Source: an uncultured Acetatifactor sp.
GTDB taxonomy: Bacteria > Bacillota > Clostridia > Lachnospirales > Lachnospiraceae
DNA: 16,691 nucleotides
Reading direction: 5' to 3'
Assembly: GCA_910578215.1 (NCBI GenBank)
Contig: CAJTPH010000054.1
Coordinates: forward strand, 1 to 16,691
A program made the position numbers and the translations under genes. This document shows positions 6,657-12,558 of the stretch, piece after piece. Under the pieces are notes generated by a model. The model was not told the DNA's origin. It searched no databases and saw nothing but the letters and a program-made list of their open reading frames with translations. Numbering within the stretch: position 1 is the stretch's first letter; every line of letters starts with the position of its first letter.

Positions 6657-8138
6657 CTAAGTCTTTTCCTGCAGCTCAATATATTTTCTCAATACAAAAT
6701 GCATACAAGTGCCCTCTCCCTCCCTGCCGGTCGCCCAGATATAACCACCATGATCCTCTATAATCTTCTTTACGATGGACAGCCCGATACCGCTTCCTCC
6801 CTGCGCCGAATTGCGGGAGGCATCCGTGCGGTAAAAACGTTCAAAGATCCTGCCCAGATCCTTCTGAGCGATCCCCTTGCCATTGTCCTCTATCTCAATA
6901 TGGACGGAATCCCCCTCGTCGAGAATGCGGATGTCAATGACGCCATGGGGCTTATCCAAATACTTGACACTGTTGTTGATAATGTTGTTGATAACCTTCT
7001 TCATCTGCTCCGGATCGGCAATGACAATTGTGTCGGGCTGGGTCAGATTGGAATAATTCAGCTCAATATTCTTCTGCTCCAGATCCATTCCCACCTCCTC
7101 CACACAGTCGCCGAAATAATCCGCCACATTGATTCGGTGAAAGTTGTAAGGAATGCGGTTGTTATCGATACGGGAATAATACGTCAGCTCGTTTATCAGC
7201 CGCTCCATATCGTTTGCCTTATTGTAAATAGTCTTGATATATTTATCCATCTTCTCCGGAGTGACGGCAACTCCGTCCATAATGCCCTCCACATAGCCCT
7301 TGATTGCCGTGATCGGCGTCTTCAAATCATGGGAAATATTGCTGATCAGCTCCCGGTTCTGTTTTTCGTTCTCGGTGTTCTCCTCGGTGGATTCCTTCAA
7401 CCGCAGCCTCATATCCTCATAATTGTGATACAGGTCGCCTATCTCGCCCTTGACGTTTGTCTCCAGAGCATACTCGAAATTTCCCTCTTTTATTTTCCGC
7501 ATGGCAATATTCAGCTCGTTGACAGGGTTGAATACTCCCCTGTGTATCCACTGGGTCAGCGTTAGGCTGGTAAAAACCAAAATAATCAGTATCGCCACAA
7601 ACATATCTATCAGCAGGTTCTTGGAAATCAGAGAATTCACCTTTGTAACCACAAAGGCGCTTCCCCTGCTGCCGTCCGGAAACTGGAAATCCACCTGCTT
7701 TACAAATTTATCATACTCGTCATAGTATCTCCCGGAATCCTCGGAAAAACCTCCTTCCCCATACCCCGGCAAAACATGAAAAATCTTCTCTGCCACGGTC
7801 TCGTTTCCCGCAAAATACAGATCGAAATCCTTTCGCACGACAATACACGTAGTTCTGGGAACGATTCTGGAGCTTAGCCTTTCAAGATACCTTTTATCCG
7901 CCAGCCTGGCGGGGTCCGTCTCCGCCTGTTTCCGCAGCTCCATATATACATGGTCTGTGGAATCCACCACCTCCTGCATATTCTCCGCCATCAGCGTATA
8001 GTTCAACTCCTCGAAGGGCATCCCCTTCTGCGCATTTATCAAATACAGCCCGATTACGCAAAACGCAAGCGCCGTCAGCGCCAAGGGCAAAACTATAATC
8101 ACAGTAAAGGTAACCAGCAGCCTCGTCTTAAATTTCAT
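6657..8138 (-). CDS. HisKA-type membrane sensor histidine kinase
   Basis: A 493-residue kinase when started at ATG 8138. That start has GGAG 7 bases upstream, while the further ATG at 8165 has no ribosome site and coincides with the predicted transcription start. Order: membrane segment (~5-34), extracytoplasmic sensor (~36-170), second segment (~177-197), HAMP (~200-252), HisKA with SHDLKTPITAIKGY (His270), and an HATPase with the N box NNIINNSVKY, DNGKGI, and GGSGIGLSI. All catalytic boxes are present. It is upstream of its partner regulator at 6577-5885, the reverse of the common regulator-first order. It is divergent from vanR across 180 bases, and shares that region's promoters. The signal is unknown; the neighbouring C39-like and van genes suggest envelope stress, as inference only. 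Confidence 0.93.
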   Translation of the reverse strand: MKFKTRLLVTFTVIIVLPLALTALAFCVIGLYLINAQKGMPFEELNYTLMAENMQEVVDSTDHVYMELRKQAETDPARLADKRYLERLSSRIVPRTTCIVVRKDFDLYFAGNETVAEKIFHVLPGYGEGGFSEDSGRYYDEYDKFVKQVDFQFPDGSRGSAFVVTKVNSLISKNLLIDMFVAILIILVFTSLTLTQWIHRGVFNPVNELNIAMRKIKEGNFEYALETNVKGEIGDLYHNYEDMRLRLKESTEENTENEKQNRELISNISHDLKTPITAIKGYVEGIMDGVAVTPEKMDKYIKTIYNKANDMERLINELTYYSRIDNNRIPYNFHRINVADYFGDCVEEVGMDLEQKNIELNYSNLTQPDTIVIADPEQMKKVINNIINNSVKYLDKPHGVIDIRILDEGDSVHIEIEDNGKGIAQKDLGRIFERFYRTDASRNSAQGGSGIGLSIVKKIIEDHGGYIWATGREGEGTCMHFVLRKYIELQEKT

Positions 8139-8170
8139 AGCCCCACTCCATTCCCGTATTGTCATTAATT

Positions 8171-8179
8171 AGTATAACA
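8171..8179 (-). promoter_or_regulatory. Extended -10 promoter for the kinase-regulator pair
   Basis: Read on the minus strand the sequence is TGTTATACT: TG, one base, then TATACT (-10, 5 of 6). The -35 region is poor, which the extended TG can offset. The start would fall near 8164, giving a ~26-base leader to ATG 8138. Confidence 0.45.
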
Positions 8180-8189
8180 TATTCCGCCA

Positions 8190-8218
8190 TTGAAAGTATA
8201 AATTCAGAAAAATATAAC
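8190..8218 (+). promoter_or_regulatory. Promoter for vanRS
   Basis: TTGAAA (8190-8195), 17-base spacer, TATAAC (8213-8218); each box matches 5 of 6 consensus positions. The expected leader to the vanR ATG is about 94 bases. I see no copy of the TCGTAAG repeat here, so direct VanR autoactivation is not evident from sequence. Confidence 0.55.
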
Positions 8219-8318
8219 CATAAAAAAATTATAAACTTTATTGCACCTTTACATTTTATCTGTTTTGCGATAGGCTAATCAGTGAAGAAAAGCGTACAGC
8301 ACTTTAAGGAGTACCGCC

Positions 8319-9026
8319 ATGAATGAAAAAATTCTAATTGTCGATGACGAACAGTCTATTGCGGACCTTGTGGAGGTGTATCTCAGAAACGAGGGCTTTC
8401 AGGTCTATAAATTTTACAATGCCTCGGCAGCGCTGGCCTGCACGGAAAGAGAGGAGCTGAGCCTTGCCATATTGGATGTCATGCTGCCTGATATGGACGG
8501 CTTCACGCTCTGCCGGAAAATCAGGGAAAACCACCTTTTCCCCATCATCATGCTGACCGCCAGAGTGGAGGACATAGATAAGATTACCGGGCTGACGCTG
8601 GGCGCCGACGATTATATCACCAAGCCCTTCAATCCCCTGGAGCTGACCGCACGGGTAAAGACACAGCTGCGCCGTTATATACGGTACAATACGGCTGCGC
8701 CGTCCGTCGAGCCGGCCCGGCTTCCCGTTGACGAAATATCCATCCGGGGGCTTACGATCTCCAAAAGCAGCCATAAATGCTCTTTAAACGAGAACGAGCT
8801 GAACCTGACCCCCATAGAATTCAATATTCTCTGGTATCTCTGCGAGCATAAGGGCAGCGTTATCTCCTCGGAGGAGCTGTTTGCCGCAGTCTGGGGCGAA
8901 GCCTACCTGGACAGCAACAACACCGTTATGACACACATAGCACGGCTTCGCGAAAAAATGAAGGAGCCTCCGAGAAAGCCGAAGTTCGTAAAAACCGTAT
9001 GGGGAGTGGGGTACACAATTGAATAA
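8319..9026 (+). CDS. vanR: VanR-type response regulator
   Basis: A 235-residue OmpR-family regulator. The receiver (1-~118) has IVDDEQSIADLVEVYL, phosphoacceptor Asp53 in ILDVMLPDMDGF, MLTARVED and ITKPFNPLEL. The winged-helix domain (~140-235) carries NLTPIEFNILWYLCEHKGSV and TVMTHIARLREKM and ends WGVGYTIE. The ADLVEVYLRNE opening and GADDYITKPF..LELTARVK pattern resemble VanR of the vanG class, and the neighbours (VanS, ligase, VanXY, VanT) settle the call. ATG 8319 follows AAGGAG at good spacing. The end overlaps vanS by 8 bases. When phosphorylated it should bind tandem 11-bp repeats; a matching pair lies at 10210-10231 before the ligase gene. Confidence 0.93.
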   Translation: MNEKILIVDDEQSIADLVEVYLRNEGFQVYKFYNASAALACTEREELSLAILDVMLPDMDGFTLCRKIRENHLFPIIMLTARVEDIDKITGLTLGADDYITKPFNPLELTARVKTQLRRYIRYNTAAPSVEPARLPVDEISIRGLTISKSSHKCSLNENELNLTPIEFNILWYLCEHKGSVISSEELFAAVWGEAYLDSNNTVMTHIARLREKMKEPPRKPKFVKTVWGVGYTIE

Positions 9027-10215
9027 GCACATAAATGCAATGCAGGAGCCGGAAAAGCAGGACCCAACGGCATCCGGCCTTAAAAAATTCAGAAATGCCT
9101 TCATACGGCAGAGCTCATTCAGCCGGCAGGCGTCGATACAGATCATACTTCAGTATGCCCTGTCCCTTATCATCTATCCCCTGGTCTGTATCGTAATATT
9201 TCTGGTTGGCGCAAACGGCTATTACGCCTACCGGAAAATAACAAACGACCAATCAAGCCTTTTCTTCTGGTTGGCGCAGGTGATACGGGACACCCTGCCC
9301 ATTTGGTTCGCCCTTACGGGCATCGTGGGCTGGGTAGTGCTGACATACTATTTTGTCTGCAGGCCCCTGCGCTATGTGGACGAGCTTGTCAGGGCTGCGG
9401 AAGCCCTGTCCAGCCCCGGCGAAGCCTCAATTAAGCTTTCCCCCGCCCTGAGCAATGTACAGGATAATCTGAATCTGGTCCGGGAGCAGGCGCTGCATAA
9501 CGCTCTGCTGGCAAAGGAGGCGGAGCAGCGCAAGAACGACCTTGTGGTCTACCTGGCGCACGACTTGAAAACGCCCCTGACAAGCGTTATCGGGTATCTG
9601 ACCCTGCTGCGCGACGAGCCCCAGATCACCCCCGAGCTGCGCGCACGGTACACCGGAATCGCACTGGAAAAGGCGGAGCGTCTGGAGGAATTGATAAACG
9701 AATTTTTTGATATTACACGCTTTAATTTGACCGCGCTGTCCCTGGACCGCGAGCACATCTCCCTGAGCCGCATGCTGGAGCAGATCGTCAGCGAATTTAT
9801 TCCTATTTTAAACGAAAAGAAGCTGACCTGGAAAACAGAGATTGCCCCCGGCATGGAATTTTACTGTGATCCCGACAAGCTGCAGCGGGTTTTTGACAAC
9901 CTTGTGCGGAACGCGGTCAATTACAGCTACAGCGGCACCGAGATCCTCCTCTCCCTGAAACAGACCGACGGCGGTATTCAAATTCAGATCCAAAATCACG
10001 GGAAGACCATTCCTCCCGACAAGCTGGACCGGATCTTTGAACAGTTTTTCCGCCTTGACTCCTCCCGCACCTCCGCCACCGGCGGCGCAGGCTTAGGCCT
10101 CGCCATCGCAAGGGAAATCGTCGAGCTGCACGGCGGCTCCGTCACTGCGGAAAGCGAAAACGAAAGCATTACCTTTACGGTGACACTGCCGGGGGCGCAG
10201 GCCGGTGCATCGTAA
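9019..10215 (+). CDS. vanS: VanS-type sensor histidine kinase
   Basis: A 398-residue kinase in the VanS style: two membrane segments (~42-66 and ~93-113) separated by only a short outside loop, a linker/HAMP-like stretch, HisKA with LAHDLKTPLTSVIGYL (His181), then HATPase with the N box FDNLVRNAVNYS (Asn298), QNHGKTIPP in place of the usual D-x-G box, FEQFFRLD and GGAGLGLAI (355-363). The N-x-G variant is, from memory, normal for VanS proteins rather than a defect. TTG at 9019, overlapping the vanR stop with a G-rich stretch upstream, is the start that keeps coupling; ATG 9040 (Met8) is the alternative and has no clear ribosome site. The kinase would respond to glycopeptides or to cell-wall damage and phosphorylate VanR. 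Confidence 0.91.
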   Translation: MNKHINAMQEPEKQDPTASGLKKFRNAFIRQSSFSRQASIQIILQYALSLIIYPLVCIVIFLVGANGYYAYRKITNDQSSLFFWLAQVIRDTLPIWFALTGIVGWVVLTYYFVCRPLRYVDELVRAAEALSSPGEASIKLSPALSNVQDNLNLVREQALHNALLAKEAEQRKNDLVVYLAHDLKTPLTSVIGYLTLLRDEPQITPELRARYTGIALEKAERLEELINEFFDITRFNLTALSLDREHISLSRMLEQIVSEFIPILNEKKLTWKTEIAPGMEFYCDPDKLQRVFDNLVRNAVNYSYSGTEILLSLKQTDGGIQIQIQNHGKTIPPDKLDRIFEQFFRLDSSRTSATGGAGLGLAIAREIVELHGGSVTAESENESITFTVTLPGAQAGAS

Positions 10216-10231
10216 GAAAATCGTAAGCTTT
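10210..10231 (+). promoter_or_regulatory. Tandem VanR-binding site upstream of the resistance genes
   Basis: Two direct repeats with an 11-base period, TCGTAAGAAAA (10210-10220) and TCGTAAGCTTT (10221-10231), overlap the vanS stop codon. The first repeat matches the VanR-site consensus known from the vanA system (TCGTANGAAANTT, from memory) at 12 of 13 positions. An 11-bp direct repeat is the normal site geometry for OmpR/PhoB-family dimers. It lies ~190 bases before the ligase ATG. Confidence 0.72.
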
Positions 10232-10264
10232 TATTCCGAAAACCTTAGCCTCCCGGAAAGAGAA

Positions 10265-10270
10265 TATAAA
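10265..10270 (+). promoter_or_regulatory. Candidate -10 box of the resistance promoter
   Basis: TATAAA lies 33 bases after the VanR repeats. The -35 position (around ACCTTA, 10242-10247) is poor, as expected for an activator-dependent promoter. If used, transcription starts near 10277, at the base of the hairpin at 10277-10320. Confidence 0.4.
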
Positions 10271-10276
10271 ACAACA

Positions 10277-10324
10277 AAAAGTTCTGTTCTGATATATTTT
10301 TTATACCAGACAGGGCTTTTATTT
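10277..10324 (+). terminator. Terminator or attenuator hairpin between vanS and the ligase
   Basis: AAAAGTTCTGTTCTGATATA (10277-10296) pairs imperfectly, with G.U pairs and one bulge, with TATACCAGACAGGGCTTTT (10302-10320), leaving a short loop, and runs into TTTTATTT. The A-run before the stem makes it plausible on both strands. It would end vanRS transcripts, or act as a leader terminator if the promoter lies at 10265. Confidence 0.62.
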
Positions 10325-10350
10325 ACTTCCTGTTTGGCATAGAATATTAA
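10322..10350 (+). promoter_or_regulatory. Alternative promoter for the ligase-vanXY-vanT genes
   Basis: TTTACT (10322-10327), 17-base spacer, TATTAA (10345-10350); each box matches 4 of 6. It lies after the terminator-like hairpin, so it would avoid attenuation, but it is about 90 bases from the VanR repeats. Confidence 0.35.
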
Positions 10351-10371
10351 ATGCCTGCGGAAATCAAGGGC

Positions 10372-10399
10372 TCTGCGGAGGCGTCAGGACGCCCGCAGA
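10372..10399 (+). other. Stable leader hairpin before the ligase ribosome site
   Basis: TCTGCG (10372-10377) pairs with CGCAGA (10394-10399), and GGCGT (10380-10384) with ACGCC (10389-10393), around a CAGG loop and a 2-base bulge. No T-run follows. The ribosome site (AGGAAAGGA, 10403-10411) begins 4 bases later. An earlier CTGCGG (10355-10360) could compete for the same 3' arm. Confidence 0.45.
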
Positions 10400-10419
10400 A
10401 ATCAGGAAAGGAACTCAAT

Positions 10420-11649
10420 ATGAAAACAGAAACCCACGACAAAAAAAACGGCGCCGAAAGCGCCTGCCGCAAAAAGCTCAACGTTGCCATTTTCTTCGGA
10501 GGCTGCTCCCCCGAATACAGCGTCTCCCTCTCCTCCGCATCAGGCGTGATCCGCAGCCTGAATCCGGATAAGTATACGCCCGTTCTGATCGGCATTACAA
10601 ACGACGGCCGCTGGTTCCACTTCGACGGCGCGGTTGAGGAAATAGAAAAGGACACCTGGGCGGCTTCGGAAAGCTGCACTCCCGCCGCGCTTTCCCCCAA
10701 CAGAGGGGAACGCCGCCTGCTGCTTTTCAGGCAGGGAGAAATTGCACATATCGCCATAGATGTGGCTCTGCCCATCCTGCACGGCAAAAACGGCGAGGAC
10801 GGCACCCTGCAGGGACTGCTGGAGCTTGCGGACATCCCCGTGGCGGGCTGCGGCACTCTCGCCTCCGCCCTCTGCATGGATAAGGACCGGGCGCACAGGC
10901 TTGCCGCCTGTGCAGGAGTACAGGTTCCCAGGTCCATGGTACTGGAATATTTTCCGCCCTGTGCCGCCGCAGACGCTTCTGCCTCCGGCCCGCATACCGC
11001 GGAGCTGACTGCCGCGTCCGTCTCTCCTTCCGGTCCGAGCGCCGCAAAGACGGATGCCATGCCCGAATACCCGTCTCTGGATAAGGAGCTGTATTTTTCT
11101 GCACAGAGCTTTGCCCAGGAAACGGGATATCCCATCTTTGTAAAGCCCGTGAAGGCAGGCTCCTCCTACGGCGTCACCAAGGTCAGCTCTCCGGAACAGC
11201 TTGCCCCCGCCGTGGAGCTTGCCTTCCGCTATGACGATCAGGTGATTCTGGAGGAAAACATAGAAGGCTTCGAGGTGGGATGCGCCGTGCTTGGCCGCTC
11301 GGAGCTGATTACCGGGGAGGTTGACGAGATCGAGCTGTCCGGAGGATTTTTTGATTTTACGGAAAAGTATACCTTAAAAACCTCGTCCATCCATGTTCCC
11401 GCAAGGATAGCTGCGTCAAAGTCCGCAGAAATTAAGGAGACCGCAAAAACCATCTACCGGGCGCTGGGCTGCAGCGGCTTCGCAAGAATCGATATGTTCC
11501 TGACGCCGGAGGGCAAGATCGTATTCAACGAGGTCAACACGATTCCCGGATTCACGGAGCACAGCCGCTACCCGGGCATGATGAAGGCGGCAGGCTACTC
11601 CTTTGAAAGCATTCTGGATATGATCCTGGAACAGACGCTCGCTCATTGA
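10420..11649 (+). CDS. vanG: D-Ala:D-Ser ligase of the VanG type, with an extra internal segment
   Basis: A 409-residue ATP-grasp ligase joining D-Ala and D-Ser in the cytoplasm for altered peptidoglycan ends. Visible motifs: GGCSPEYSVSLSSAS (27-41), HGKNGEDGTLQG (121-132), ALCMDKDRAH (150-159), FVKPVKAGSSYG (240-251, ATP lysine), EENIEGFEVGCAV, the acceptor-specificity stretch EKYTLKTSSIHVPARI (315-330), RIDMF and NEVNTIPGFT. EKY.LK with IH.PARI is the D-Ser rather than D-Lac pattern, and the adjacent serine racemase agrees. ATG 10420 is chosen over 10351 because AGGAAAGGA precedes it. VanG-type ligases are near 350 residues; the excess is a short N-terminal tail plus an Ala/Ser/Pro-rich insert at ~178-225, before the ATP lysine. 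No frameshift or lost core motif is seen. Confidence 0.93.
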   Translation: MKTETHDKKNGAESACRKKLNVAIFFGGCSPEYSVSLSSASGVIRSLNPDKYTPVLIGITNDGRWFHFDGAVEEIEKDTWAASESCTPAALSPNRGERRLLLFRQGEIAHIAIDVALPILHGKNGEDGTLQGLLELADIPVAGCGTLASALCMDKDRAHRLAACAGVQVPRSMVLEYFPPCAAADASASGPHTAELTAASVSPSGPSAAKTDAMPEYPSLDKELYFSAQSFAQETGYPIFVKPVKAGSSYGVTKVSSPEQLAPAVELAFRYDDQVILEENIEGFEVGCAVLGRSELITGEVDEIELSGGFFDFTEKYTLKTSSIHVPARIAASKSAEIKETAKTIYRALGCSGFARIDMFLTPEGKIVFNEVNTIPGFTEHSRYPGMMKAAGYSFESILDMILEQTLAH

Positions 11650-11682
11650 GACCCAGGCACCGTTTAATAAAAAGGCTTAATT

Positions 11683-12558
11683 ATGAAAAATGCAAGAACA
11701 AACGATTCGTTTACAAAAGACCCTTTGACCATCGATTCAATTATAAAGCCTCCCGTTACAAGAGGGTCCTCCACCAGTAAAATCTCCCTGGCGCAGGACA
11801 AAATTTACGGCGGCAGCCTGATTCTGGTAAATGCCTCCTGCCGCTTCCGGGGAAAAAACGACGACCTGCTGATCCCGGTACATGATTCGGCTCCCGATAT
11901 CCTGTTGAACCGCCGGGCGGCGATACTGCTCTCCCAGCTCATGGAGGAAATCGACGGCTGGCGCCATATCGTCCCCGTCAGCGGCTGGCGCTCCCAGGAG
12001 GAGCAGCAGGCAATATGGGACGACACCGTAAAGGAAAGCGGGCTGGAATTTACCCGGAAATATGTCGCCGTCCCCGGTCACAGCGAGCATCAGACCGGGC
12101 TGGCGATCGACCTGGGCTTAAAGCAGGAGCACATCGACTTTATCTGCCCGGAATTTCCCTACACAGGCATTTGCCAGACTTTTCGGGACAGGGCGGCAAA
12201 ATACGGCTTTATCCTGCGCTATCCCGCGGGTAAGGAACACATTACCGGCATCGGACACGAGCCCTGGCACTTCCGCTATGTGGGCATTCCCCACGCGGAA
12301 ATCATGGCGGCAAACGGGCTGACCCTGGAAGAATACACCGACCTTCTGACCCGGTATCCCTATGGGGACAAGCCTTACCGCCATATAAGCGGCGGCAGGG
12401 ACATTTATGTTTCCTATATCCGCGCCGCAGAGGGCGAAACCGTGCTGGACTTACCGGAAAGTCTGCCCTACTCCCTTTCCGGCAACAACAGAGACGGGTA
12501 TATTTTGACAGAATGGAGGACAGAAAATGCGTACCAAAACCAATTACGGAGGGCTTGA
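11683..12558 (+). CDS. vanXY: VanXY-type D,D-dipeptidase/D,D-carboxypeptidase
   Basis: A 291-residue zinc peptidase of the VanY/VanX (M15) family. It hydrolyses D-Ala-D-Ala and trims the last D-Ala from normal precursors so that D-Ala-D-Ser ends prevail. Zinc ligands are His136 and Asp143 in SEHQTGLAIDLG and His196 in HEPWHFRYVG, with Glu193 as the base and Arg103 in GWRSQEEQ. No signal peptide or membrane segment is present, which fits the cytoplasmic VanXY enzymes rather than membrane-bound VanY. The first ~35 residues are a polar tail before the fold, and the last ~80 form a small C-terminal extension ending SGNNRDGYILTEW; I recall a similar tail on related clostridial enzymes. The ribosome site (AAAGGC) is weak. 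The end overlaps vanT by 32 bases, which suggests coupling. Confidence 0.9.
   Translation: MKNARTNDSFTKDPLTIDSIIKPPVTRGSSTSKISLAQDKIYGGSLILVNASCRFRGKNDDLLIPVHDSAPDILLNRRAAILLSQLMEEIDGWRHIVPVSGWRSQEEQQAIWDDTVKESGLEFTRKYVAVPGHSEHQTGLAIDLGLKQEHIDFICPEFPYTGICQTFRDRAAKYGFILRYPAGKEHITGIGHEPWHFRYVGIPHAEIMAANGLTLEEYTDLLTRYPYGDKPYRHISGGRDIYVSYIRAAEGETVLDLPESLPYSLSGNNRDGYILTEWRTENAYQNQLRRA

Noticed and set aside
6570..7565. 331-residue plus-strand frame
   Set aside because: It is antisense to the histidine kinase; the kinase motifs and ribosome site support the minus strand.
8248..8276. TTTACA/TAGGCT as the vanR promoter
   Set aside because: The -10 matches only 3 of 6; the pair at 8190-8218 matches 5 of 6 in both boxes.
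10351..10419. 23-codon N-terminal extension of the ligase
   Set aside because: ATG 10351 has no ribosome site and the stretch folds as a hairpin; ATG 10420 follows AGGAAAGGA.
10347..11135. 262-residue minus-strand frame rich in Ala and Ser
   Set aside because: It is antisense to the ligase gene, a common effect of GC-rich third positions; no ribosome site or domain is seen.
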